A stretch of 64,000 bases of DNA from Hyphomicrobiales bacterium. Lineage in GTDB: Bacteria > Pseudomonadota > Alphaproteobacteria > Rhizobiales > Rhodobiaceae. Position numbers and translations under genes: made by a program. The stretch covers positions 735,118 to 799,117 of the forward strand of contig PKTR01000001.1 of assembly GCA_002869065.1 (NCBI GenBank), read 5' to 3'. Positions 19,047-27,101 of this stretch are shown piece after piece. Position 1 is the stretch's first letter, and every line of letters starts with the position of its first letter. A model generated the notes under the pieces. The model was not told the origin of the DNA. It ran no database searches and worked only from the letters and a program-made list of their open reading frames with translations.

Positions 19047-20933
19047 TCAGATCGGTGTCGTCGCGCCGAAGGACGCCACGAACAACAGCGTCCCGATCAC
19101 CAGCACGAAGACCGCGGCCACCACCTCGAGACCTGCCGTAAAATAGCGCGCCCGTCCGCTTTCCACGCCGAGCAGCCGTTGCGCCAGCCCCTTGCTGGTC
19201 ACCGCGATGATCGCCAGCGTCGACACGGTGATCGCGGTGCCGAGCGCCATCACGAAGGCCGAGGCAACACCGACCCAATAAAGGTCGAGCGACAGCGCGA
19301 AGACGAGCACGACCAACGCCCCGGAGCACGGCCGCATTCCGATCGAAAGAACGGCGGCGGCAGCCTCTTTCAGCGACAGTTTCTTGGAGGCCAGTTCGGC
19401 ATCCGGCAAATGCGAATGCCCGCAGCCGCAATCAGGGCCATAAACGTGATCATCATGGCTGTGCGCATCCATATGACTGCCGTGCTCGTGTTTATGAGAT
19501 CCATCATTGTGATCATGACCGCTATGATAATGATCATGGCCGTGATCGTGCGCGGAGCCGCCGAACATCATACGCACCAGCGACCGCCCCTTGGTCCAGG
19601 TCAGCCAAGCGCCGAGCAACGCCACCAGCAGGAAGCTGCCACTCTCGAACAGCCCGAGCGTACTCTGCATGGCGATGCTGGTGCCGTGCAGGAAAAGCGC
19701 GATCACCGTGACGATAGCGACGGCCGTGAGGCCCTGAACGAAGGCGGCGGCAAGCGCCAGCCCCACGCCGCGCTTCACCGTCGCCTCGTTGGCGAACATG
19801 TAGGACGTGATCACCGCCTTGCCGTGCCCCGGCCCGGCGGCGTGAAATACGCCATAGGCGAAGCTGAGGAAAAACAGCAGCCAGGCAGCCTTGTCGTCGG
19901 TTTTGAACAGCCGCAGCGCCGAGACCATCTTCTTGTAGAAGGCCGACTGCATCTGGCTGATGCGTCCGAGAATGCCGGAGAACCATCCGCCACTAAACGA
20001 CCACGGCTTTGCCGCCTCCGGGTCCTTGACCTCCTCGGTGGAGGCTGTGATCCGCGTTGTCGTCACCTTTTTCGCGGCCTCATCACCCTTGGCGGCGAGC
20101 GCGTTGACCGCATCGAGGGCGCTCGTCGGCGCCTCGGCTTCTCCCGTCGTCGCCGCCGCGACCGCAGCATCGCCACAGGTGATGATCATCTGATTGACCA
20201 GATTTTTGGTCTTTTCCATCAGTTCCGGAGGCAGGTCGCGAACCTCCGGCCCGATGGTCGCGAGACGGGCCGCCGTCTCGTCATCGAGCGGCTCCGGCGC
20301 CTTGGTCTCGACCCGGCACTTTCCCGGTGAATTGCGCAGCGTCACCGCGTCCGCGCCGTCGGCGAAACGGAAGTCGACATAGTAGGTCGGATCGTAGACA
20401 TCGAAGGTCACCGCCTTGTCGTGGCCGACCGGCTCCTTCAGCGGCAACGTGAAATGCAGCTCCAGCAAGGTCACCTCTTGCGGAACCTCACCGCCTTTTT
20501 CCTTCTCTTCGGCAATCGCCTGGCGGTCCTCATCCGAGATCGCCCAATACGACAGGTATTCGACCTTCTTGGCTTCCAGCCAGTAGTCGGCGGTCGGTTC
20601 CTTGAAGTCGATCTCGACGCGGGTGTCGTCACCGAAAGTGAAGAAGCCGAAATCCTTCAGCGAGTCGATGTTGATCTTGGCGAGCTCCTGCAGCTCCTCC
20701 CGGCTGAATTTTCCATCTCCGTCCGTATCGAGTCCCTGCAGCGCATAGACCGAGAACGCGTCGTCGAACTGCCAGACATGATCGATCGCGACCACCTGCC
20801 CCTGGTCGTCATAAACGACGGTTGCCCGTGCCTGCACGAAGACATGCGGATGCGCCGCCGCCGGCATGGCCCCCGCGAGGACGGCGAGAAACAAACCGGC
20901 GAGAACAACCAGGAAAGAGCGTAGAGACGTCAT
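19047..20933 (-). CDS. DUF1007-NicO fusion: nickel/cobalt membrane transporter
   Basis: 628 residues with two parts. A signal peptide (MTSLRSFLVVLAGLFLAVLAGAMPAAAH) leads a periplasmic DUF1007 domain (about residues 26-230) that includes an EF-hand-like loop DTDGDGKFSREE. Residues about 345-628 are a NicO/RcnA-type transporter with the metal motifs HAAGPGHGKAVI and IGMRPCSGALV. Between its helices is a histidine-rich loop with many HDH and HGH repeats. Family members move Ni2+ or Co2+; direction is not obvious from sequence. Its position facing a cobalt nitrile hydratase operon supports cobalt supply, by inference. The start at 20933 fits the signal peptide; the frame is open further upstream. 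Confidence 0.88.
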   Translation of the reverse strand: MTSLRSFLVVLAGLFLAVLAGAMPAAAHPHVFVQARATVVYDDQGQVVAIDHVWQFDDAFSVYALQGLDTDGDGKFSREELQELAKINIDSLKDFGFFTFGDDTRVEIDFKEPTADYWLEAKKVEYLSYWAISDEDRQAIAEEKEKGGEVPQEVTLLELHFTLPLKEPVGHDKAVTFDVYDPTYYVDFRFADGADAVTLRNSPGKCRVETKAPEPLDDETAARLATIGPEVRDLPPELMEKTKNLVNQMIITCGDAAVAAATTGEAEAPTSALDAVNALAAKGDEAAKKVTTTRITASTEEVKDPEAAKPWSFSGGWFSGILGRISQMQSAFYKKMVSALRLFKTDDKAAWLLFFLSFAYGVFHAAGPGHGKAVITSYMFANEATVKRGVGLALAAAFVQGLTAVAIVTVIALFLHGTSIAMQSTLGLFESGSFLLVALLGAWLTWTKGRSLVRMMFGGSAHDHGHDHYHSGHDHNDGSHKHEHGSHMDAHSHDDHVYGPDCGCGHSHLPDAELASKKLSLKEAAAAVLSIGMRPCSGALVVLVFALSLDLYWVGVASAFVMALGTAITVSTLAIIAVTSKGLAQRLLGVESGRARYFTAGLEVVAAVFVLVIGTLLFVASFGATTPI

Positions 20934-21033
20934 ACAGATATCCGGATTCGAGCCCGCGGAAAGGCGATGAAGGGACGCGGCGAACATGGCAAAAGGATGG
21001 AAGCACGCCACGTTTGCCAACCTGCCGCACGCG

Positions 21034-21945
21034 TCATTGCGGCTCGCTCCGCGCCCGTCGGCCGCGCGCGAACCATTCAACGAGAAAATCGACGAAGACG
21101 CGCACCTTGCCCGACAAATGCCGCCGGTGCGGATAGACCGCGTGGGCGCCCATCGTCGGACGCTCGAAAGCCTCCAGCAGGGGCACCAGTCTGCCGTCGC
21201 GCAGATCGTCGGCAATCACGAAGGACGGAATGTTGCCGATCCCAAGCCCGGCAACCGCCGCCTCACGGGCAACGACCGGGCTGTTGACCTCGATGACGCC
21301 ACTGACCGGCACCGATATCCGCCGTCCGTCCAGCTGAAATGGCCACGTCCCCGGGGTGCGCAGATTTGTGTCGACGATGCACGGCAGATCCGCGAGGTCG
21401 CGGGGATTCTGCGGCGCCGGGATGCCCTTGAGCAGGGTCGGGCTGGCGCAGACGATCGTGCGCATGGACGAAAGCTTGCGCGCAATCAGGCTGGAATCTT
21501 CCAGTTCCGACATGCGGATCGCCAGATCGTATCCCTCGTCGACCAGATCGACGAAGCGATCGTCGAATGACACCGACATGCGGATCTTGGGTTGCTCGTT
21601 CAGGAACTCGATCAGCGCCGGCCCCAACACCGTTTCACCGAACGCCCGCGGCGCGGTGACGCGAAGCAGGCCGCGGGGTTCCGCATGGCTATCGCCGACC
21701 GCTTCGTTCAACTCCTCGATGCGCTGAACGATATCCGCGGCCTCGCGATAATAAGCGGTACCGACCTCCGTCAGCGAAAGCTTGCGCGTCGTACGATTGA
21801 GCAACCGAACACCGAGTTCGTCTTCGAGCTCGCGAACATATTTCGAGACCAGCGCCTTGGAGCGCCCGAGATCGCGTCCGGCCGCCGAAAAGCCTCCTGA
21901 GTCGACCACTTGAACGAATGTCCGAATGCGGGTCAGCGTGTCCAA
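21034..21945 (-). CDS. LysR-family transcriptional regulator
   Basis: 303 residues. The N-terminal winged helix-turn-helix reads DTLTRIRTFVQVVDSGGFSAAGRDLGRSKALVSKYVRELEDELG..RTTRKLSLTEVG. This is the CrgA/AaeR-like LysR subgroup, with a substrate-binding domain after residue 90. The start is probably TTG at 21945, just 5 bases after the stop of the upstream XRE gene; no ATG fits. The two regulators are therefore likely one transcript. Its target is unknown; the divergent promoter arrangement usual for LysR genes is absent. Confidence 0.85.
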   Translation of the reverse strand: MDTLTRIRTFVQVVDSGGFSAAGRDLGRSKALVSKYVRELEDELGVRLLNRTTRKLSLTEVGTAYYREAADIVQRIEELNEAVGDSHAEPRGLLRVTAPRAFGETVLGPALIEFLNEQPKIRMSVSFDDRFVDLVDEGYDLAIRMSELEDSSLIARKLSSMRTIVCASPTLLKGIPAPQNPRDLADLPCIVDTNLRTPGTWPFQLDGRRISVPVSGVIEVNSPVVAREAAVAGLGIGNIPSFVIADDLRDGRLVPLLEAFERPTMGAHAVYPHRRHLSGKVRVFVDFLVEWFARGRRARSEPQ

Positions 21946-21949
21946 AGTA

Positions 21950-22810
21950 TCATTTCCCGTTGTCGGGCAGAACCTCGCCCAGACTGCGCACATAAGCGGC
22001 GAAACCATCCGCCTGTATCGTCGCCGCGCGCACCAGACCGTCGAAATGCCCCTGGAAGAACCGCACATGCGCGCTGGCCGTAAACACCAGATAGCGCTGA
22101 CCGAGATAGAGCACAGCCCTCTGCGGTCCGAACACCGCAAAAGGCGCCGAATAGTGCGTCGCCAGATCGAACAGATACACTCTCAGGCGCGGATAAAGCT
22201 CGTCGGCGATATCCGCCATGTGGAAAAACTGCCGCCGCCGTTCCCGCGACGACAGGCGTCCCCACAGGGAGCTGCCCGCGCCGAAATCCGCAAGCGCCTG
22301 AAGCGACATGCAGATCTCCATATCGATTTCGGTTTCCCGGCTGTGTTCGAGTTTGGCCGTCGCATCGGCCACCGCCTGATCGCCGCTGCGGCCTTCCCCC
22401 GGTCCGTACTCGAGCCGCAACACGGCTTCCGTCTTGAACAGGTCGGGAAGACTGGCGGGAACGTAACGCACCTTGTAACCGAGGGCCTCGCGGTGCCAGG
22501 CGAGGATATTCTCGTCGACCGGATGCCGCGGCGCCTCCGCCACCTGCACTGTTCGATCGAGAATATCGGCAGTCGCGCCGCGCTGCGCCGTCAGGCCGAT
22601 CAGCCAGTCCGCGCTTTCGCCGATGACCTCGGCGATTTCCCCAAGAGCATGCGAGTTCGGCAGCCGCGGCGTCGCGCCCGAGAGCAGTTGGCTGACGGTG
22701 GACCGGTCGATTCCTGCATCGCGCGCGAGCGTGCTTTGCGACATCCCGCGCTCTGTCAGAGCGAGCGTAAGACGTTCCTGAAACAGTTGGGCGCGGGCGC
22801 GTTTGTCCAT
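21950..22810 (-). CDS. XRE-family helix-turn-helix regulator with large C-terminal domain
   Basis: 286 residues. Residues about 8-75 are a Cro/CI-type HTH (LTLALTERGMSQSTLARDAGIDRSTVSQLLSG). The C-terminal 200 residues form a domain I do not recognise by name, rich in aromatic residues (FFHMADIADELYPRLRVYLFDL, RYLVFTASAHVRFFQGHFDGLVRAA). It may be a sensory or transcript-like regulatory domain. The gene is followed at once by the LysR gene, an unusual pairing of two regulators. Regulated genes cannot be seen. Confidence 0.8.
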   Translation of the reverse strand: MDKRARAQLFQERLTLALTERGMSQSTLARDAGIDRSTVSQLLSGATPRLPNSHALGEIAEVIGESADWLIGLTAQRGATADILDRTVQVAEAPRHPVDENILAWHREALGYKVRYVPASLPDLFKTEAVLRLEYGPGEGRSGDQAVADATAKLEHSRETEIDMEICMSLQALADFGAGSSLWGRLSSRERRRQFFHMADIADELYPRLRVYLFDLATHYSAPFAVFGPQRAVLYLGQRYLVFTASAHVRFFQGHFDGLVRAATIQADGFAAYVRSLGEVLPDNGK

Positions 22811-22961
22811 GCCTTGAGGCTAACATGCTTGTTGATTTTCCCAAACATGATTGAAATTTCAAAATTTCCGCCTGCACTTTTGGACAACCATCTCGTTGCC
22901 AGAAGCGCCGTTCCGATGCTGAATGCGACCACCAGAATTTCTCCGCAAGCAGTTGAAAATC

Positions 22962-23264
22962 ATGCTGGAAACACGAGCCCGAAGTGCCGCCAAGGCAATC
23001 TCCTGGCAGATCATCGGATTCATCGCGACGAGCCTGTTCACCTATCTGATCACTGGCTCGCTCGCGGAGGCGAGCGGCTACGCCCTGGCAATGACCACGA
23101 CCGCCCTGTTCGTCTATCTGATCCATGAAAGGGTCTGGAATTCTATCGCGTGGGGTCGGTCCCGAGCACCCGATACGCTGCCGCTCGCACCACCTGCACC
23201 GACGACAAATTCCGTCGACACACCAGCGGCGGGCTCCCCGTTGGGTCACGCATCGGGGATCTGA
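22962..23264 (+). CDS. DUF2061 small membrane protein
   Basis: 100 residues from ATG 22962. The first 65 residues match the DUF2061 pattern: RSAAKAISWQIIGFIATSLFTYLITGS, then ALAMTTTALFVYLIHERVWNSIAWG, with two transmembrane helices. In cysteine-biosynthesis loci such domains neighbour or fuse to CysC/CysN-type proteins, but no such gene is here. The proline-rich tail is low complexity. An upstream start at 22923 is possible. The 3' end overlaps the convergent DUF2937 gene by 19 bases. Confidence 0.8.
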   Translation: MLETRARSAAKAISWQIIGFIATSLFTYLITGSLAEASGYALAMTTTALFVYLIHERVWNSIAWGRSRAPDTLPLAPPAPTTNSVDTPAAGSPLGHASGI

Positions 23265-23776
23265 TCGCTCGGCTCCAGTCGTCCCCTGCGCCTCTTGCGA
23301 ACAGCGCCAACCGCCGCCCGCGTCGCCCCGCCGCCGAACAGAGCCAAAACGAAGCCGATTGCCGCGGCTACCAGCCCTTCGATGGTGAGCGGAACGGCCG
23401 GCTCGAAATCCTCATAGGCGGCGACACCGATCTCGCTGTCGAAATCCTTCGCCAGCGCCGTAACGCGGGTAAACGCCCCGGCATCTTCCATCACGTCGTT
23501 CTGGTGCTTCAGACGATCGAGCCGCTCGACCGTTTCACCCATACGCTCGCCGCGCTGTGCCGCAATGGGATCGCTGTTCGCGCGCAGCCGCGCGAGCGCT
23601 TCGGTGCGCTGCAGCCCCTGCTTCAGCACATCGGCATCGAACACCTCGACGATCTTTGCCAGTTCGTCGATCGCGCCGCCGAGCCGCTGGCGGTATTGCT
23701 GCGCGTATTCCGGCACCTGCGAAAACAGGGCGGCAAACAGCGCGCCAAACGCCAGCGTCAGGATGCGTCCCACCAT
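23246..23776 (-). CDS. DUF2937 membrane protein
   Basis: 176 residues matching DUF2937: an N-terminal hydrophobic segment (LTLAFGALFAALFSQVPEYAQQYRQRLGGAIDEL), a helical middle, and a second membrane helix near residues 132-155 (LTIEGLVAAAIGFVLALFGG). The N- and C-terminal helices suggest a periplasmic or cytoplasmic coiled middle anchored at both ends. Function is unknown for the family. It is convergent with, and overlaps, the DUF2061 gene. Confidence 0.78.
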   Translation of the reverse strand: MVGRILTLAFGALFAALFSQVPEYAQQYRQRLGGAIDELAKIVEVFDADVLKQGLQRTEALARLRANSDPIAAQRGERMGETVERLDRLKHQNDVMEDAGAFTRVTALAKDFDSEIGVAAYEDFEPAVPLTIEGLVAAAIGFVLALFGGGATRAAVGAVRKRRRGRLEPSDQIPDA

Positions 23777-23865
23777 CAGTCAGTCTCCCAAGGACGACCG
23801 CCCATAGTCGGACAGCCCGAATCGGCCCCTGACGGAAAGCATAAGGTGTCCTTGCCCGAATTGCC

Positions 23866-24837
23866 CTACAGGGCCACTGCGACAAGTCCGGCCTTGCCAG
23901 CGTCCGTTCCGAACGCAAAGCGCTCGCCCTTGCCATCGAAGGCAATCGTCGTGATCGGCGAACCGCCCGGCGCGACCACCTCGATCTGCTCGTCGTCGTC
24001 GAAGCGCGCCAGCACCACCGAGCCGTCTTCATAGCCGACTGCGACGATGTCCTTCTTTGGATGACATGCAACTGCCGTCACCAGCATCTCTTTCGGCGCG
24101 ATCTGCAGCGGTGCCTTGCCGGCAGGCCCGCCGGAAATGTGGAACGGCCACATGATCGCCGCTCCTGCCCCCGAGGTCGCCAGAAAACGGCCCTTTGCCG
24201 ACCACGACCACGACTTCACCTTGGACGGATAGCCGGCCATGCGGATGTTGTCCTTGTCGGCAAGCCGCCAACCGTGCAGTTGCGGCTCCTGCATGGTCGT
24301 CATGACGAACTTGCCGTCCGGCGAGAAAGTCACACCGAGATGAGCGCCCTTCCAGTCGAGCGTCTGCGGCGCGCCATCCGTGTTCGGCCACCACAGCGTC
24401 ACCCCGTCGACATGGGCAACGGCAACCCGCATGCCCTTCGGCGCAAAGGCGAGCCCGCCGATGCCGCGCTTCAGTTCAAGGCCGCGCTCGCTGCCGTCGG
24501 AAAGCCGCACCCAGGCGGTACGGCCCGACGCAAACGCAACCGCACCGTTCGGGCCCGTCGCGATGATATCGATCCACTTGCGCGGTTTTTCGGCGAGCGT
24601 CTCGACCGAACCGTCCGCGCCGACCCGCGCGATGCGCCCGTCGTCGCCACCGGTAACCAGGCTTTTGCCGTCAAAGGAAGGCACGGCGGCCAGTACCGAA
24701 CCCGCATGGACCCGCACGGGCTCCTCGCTGTCGGCAAAGCGCACCGTCCCATCGCCGAGCGCGAAGGCGGCCCGCCCGCCGAGAAACGTCACGGCAACCA
24801 CATAGGCCTCGAAGTCGAAGGTCTGGTTTTCCGTCAT
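23866..24837 (-). CDS. WD40-repeat beta-propeller protein
   Basis: 323 residues forming about seven WD40-like blades, for example LVTGGDDGRIARVGADG, LGVTFSPDGKFVMTTMQEPQLHGW and VAVGYEDGSVVLARFDDDEQ. No signal peptide is seen, so it is cytosolic. The start at 24837 lies 8 bases downstream of the stop of the CobW/COG0523 gene, so the two are one operon. The open frame continues upstream into cobW but is not protein-like there. In Rhizobiales this WD40 gene is commonly the partner of a CobW-type metallochaperone. A role in metal-dependent protein interactions is inference. Confidence 0.85.
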   Translation of the reverse strand: MTENQTFDFEAYVVAVTFLGGRAAFALGDGTVRFADSEEPVRVHAGSVLAAVPSFDGKSLVTGGDDGRIARVGADGSVETLAEKPRKWIDIIATGPNGAVAFASGRTAWVRLSDGSERGLELKRGIGGLAFAPKGMRVAVAHVDGVTLWWPNTDGAPQTLDWKGAHLGVTFSPDGKFVMTTMQEPQLHGWRLADKDNIRMAGYPSKVKSWSWSAKGRFLATSGAGAAIMWPFHISGGPAGKAPLQIAPKEMLVTAVACHPKKDIVAVGYEDGSVVLARFDDDEQIEVVAPGGSPITTIAFDGKGERFAFGTDAGKAGLVAVAL

Positions 24838-24845
24838 CACCGGCC

Positions 24846-25919
24846 TCACACCGCGCAGGCGGCAAAACCGCTCGACAGTTTTTCCGCATCCAGCTTGCGT
24901 CCGATGAAGACGATACGGCTCTTGCGCTCCTCGCCCTCGCGCCACAGTCGCTGGTGGTCGCCCTCGATCAGCATGTGAATGCCCTGCACCACGTAGCGGT
25001 CCTCGTCGCCCTTGAACGACAGAATGCCCTTTAGGCGCAGGATATTCGGCCCGTCCTCCTGGGTGATGCGATCGATCCACGGGAAGAACTTCTGCGGATC
25101 GAGATCGCCGCCGGACAGCGCGATGCTGTGTACCGCATCGTCGTGCCGCGGCTTGTGCCCATGCCCATGGTGATGGCCATGATGGTGACCATGCTCATGG
25201 TGGTGATGGTGGCCGTGATCGTGATCGCAATCCGGGCCGCAGACGTGATCATCCTCGGCATCGAGGAAATGCGGATCGAGATCGAGGATGCGGTCGAGAT
25301 CGAACGACCCGCGCTCGAGAACATCGCTCAGCGGCAGCGCGCAGCGCGACGTCCGATGAATGACGGCACCGGGATTGATCGAGCGAATGGTTGCCTCGAT
25401 GGCGTCCAGCTCGTCCGCGCTCACCAGATCCGTCTTGTTGAGCACAATGACGTCGGCAAAGGCGATCTGGTCCTCGGCTTCCGGACTGTCGTCGAGCCGC
25501 AGCGCCAGATGTTTCGCATCGGCAACGGCAACGACCGCATCGAGCGCTGCAGCGGCGCGAACGTCGTCATCCATGAAAAAGGTCTGCGCAACCGGCGCCG
25601 GATCGGCGAGGCCCGTCGTCTCGACAACGATGGCATCGAAACCGCCGCGCCGCTTCATCAAATTCTAGACGACGCGGATCAGATCGCCGCGCACCGTGCA
25701 GCAGATGCAGCCATTGTTCATCTCGTAGATTTCTTCGTCAGACTCCACGAGCAGATCGTTGTCGATGCCGATCTCGCCGAACTCGTTGACGATCACCGCG
25801 TAACGCCGGCCATGGTCTTCCGACAGGATGCGGTTCAGCAGCGTCGTCTTGCCCGCACCGAGGTAGCCGGTGATCACCGTCACCGGGATTTTCGCGGACG
25901 TCGTGGTTTCAGTCGTCAT
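24846..25919 (-). pseudogene. CobW/COG0523 GTP-dependent metallochaperone, interrupted by in-frame TAG
   Basis: The gene reads as a full COG0523 protein if one stop codon is ignored. The upstream piece (25665-25919) has Walker [15 protein letters not shown], the GDLIRVV segment and the metal-binding CICC motif in [17 protein letters not shown] at 25665-25667 follows. The same frame then continues LMKRRGGFDAIVVETTGLADPAPVAQTFF, NKTD, a very histidine-rich stretch (25130-25240) and the normal C-terminus. Length (about 357 codons) and sequence are otherwise intact. COG0523 proteins insert or deliver Zn2+ or Co2+ with GTP hydrolysis. It is either a recent nonsense mutation or a base-call error; readthrough is less likely because other genes here end in TAG. 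It is followed by the WD40 gene. Confidence 0.85.
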
Positions 25920-26045
25920 GGCTTTCCCAAATCTTCCTCGCGCCGACAGGATCATCCGGGCGCAGCGAGCTTAGAGGCTACATAGTCCCTGCCCCCGCCC
26001 TGCTTCAAGAGCGCGCGCGCCGTTCAAGCCGAAACCCAAAAGAAA

Positions 26046-26074
26046 ACGCCGGCGATTGAACCAACCGCCGGCGT
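26046..26074 (-). terminator. Rho-independent terminator after korB
   Basis: A 9-base perfect stem ACGCCGGCG (26046-26054) / CGCCGGCGT (26066-26074) with an 11-base loop. On the minus strand it is followed by TTTTCTTTT, as expected for the end of the korAB transcript. Confidence 0.88.
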
Positions 26075-26099
26075 CCTTTCAAGCACCGAAATGCTGTCC

Positions 26100-27101
26100 T
26101 TACGAAACGGTCCAGGTGTGCCCGGCCTGCATGGCCTTCTGCAGCCGCGGCATCACGGTTGCCGCGTCATGTTCGGCCGCGACCTGGCGTCCGACGAAGG
26201 TTTCGTCCGGCGCCGCATAGATCACGCCGACCGGCAGCGGATCGAACAGCCGCGAAAGTAGCGAGGCGAGCGTCAGATTGGTCTCGTCATGCACGAGGAT
26301 ATCGTCCTCGCTGACACCGTCTTCGCCGATCTTGACCACTTCGAGCGTCAGGCTCTTGGTGTTCAGCCGGATGCCTTTGTCGTTCTCGGCGCCGAACCGC
26401 ATCGGCTCACCGTGATGCAGCCGCAGCAGCGTTTCGGAGACGCGCTTCTTGTCTTCGACTTCGGCGAACACACCATCATTGAAGACGAGGCAGTTCTGCA
26501 GCACTTCAATGAAGCTGGTGCCGCGGAACGCGTGGCCGCGCGAGATGGTCTCGAACAGCAGATCCTGCAGCGCGTCGACCGAGCGGGCGATGAAATGCCC
26601 GCCGGCGCCGAGCGCGAACGCGATCGGATGCACCGGCTCGTCGAGCGAACCGTTCGGCGAGGTCGGCGAATGCGTGCCCTTGCGCGAGGTCGGCGAGGTC
26701 TGGCCCTTGGTCAGACCGTAGATCTCGTTGTTGAGCATCAGATAGTTGACGTCGACATTGCGGCGCAGGAGGTGCAGCAGATGATTGCCACCGATTGCCA
26801 GGCTGTCGCCGTCACCCGACACGACCCAGACGTCGAGATGGGGCTTGGCCTGCTTCACACCCGTCGCCACTGCCGCCGCGCGGCCGTGGATCGTGTGGAA
26901 GCCATAGGTTTCCATATAATAGGGAAAGCGCGACGAGCAGCCGATACCCGACACGAACACCGTGTTTGCCGGATCGGAGCCATCCTCGGCCAGCGTCTTC
27001 TGCACCGCCTTGATGACGGAGTAGTTGCCGCAGCCCGGGCACCAGCGCACTTCCTGTGCCGAGGCAAAATCCTTCGGCTTGAGAGCAGCTTCAGCAGTCA
27101 T
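26100..27101 (-). CDS. korB: 2-oxoglutarate (2-oxoacid):ferredoxin oxidoreductase, beta subunit
   Basis: 333 residues. This is the thiamine-pyrophosphate subunit that decarboxylates a 2-oxoacid and passes electrons to ferredoxin. TPP/Mg2+ motif: GDGDSLAIGGNH..NNEIYGLTKGQTSPTS. The [4Fe-4S] cysteines are visible in WCPGCG, SGIGCSS and LQNCLVFNDG. It lacks its own ferredoxin domain. It overlaps korA by 4 bases (ATGA) and is terminated at 26046-26074. The enzyme type is oxygen-sensitive in anaerobes but also known from aerobes as KorAB. 2-Oxoglutarate as substrate is inferred from similarity to KorB. Confidence 0.92.
   Translation of the reverse strand: MTAEAALKPKDFASAQEVRWCPGCGNYSVIKAVQKTLAEDGSDPANTVFVSGIGCSSRFPYYMETYGFHTIHGRAAAVATGVKQAKPHLDVWVVSGDGDSLAIGGNHLLHLLRRNVDVNYLMLNNEIYGLTKGQTSPTSRKGTHSPTSPNGSLDEPVHPIAFALGAGGHFIARSVDALQDLLFETISRGHAFRGTSFIEVLQNCLVFNDGVFAEVEDKKRVSETLLRLHHGEPMRFGAENDKGIRLNTKSLTLEVVKIGEDGVSEDDILVHDETNLTLASLLSRLFDPLPVGVIYAAPDETFVGRQVAAEHDAATVMPRLQKAMQAGHTWTVS

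Noticed and set aside
24980-25260. CAT/CAC-rich short tandem pattern as a repeat element
   Set aside because: It is coding sequence for the histidine-rich segment of the COG0523 protein, not a separate repeat.
25665-25667. TAG in cobW as pyrrolysine or a recoded amber codon
   Set aside because: Several normal genes here end in TAG, no recoding element is visible, and the expected residue is not in a pyrrolysine enzyme.
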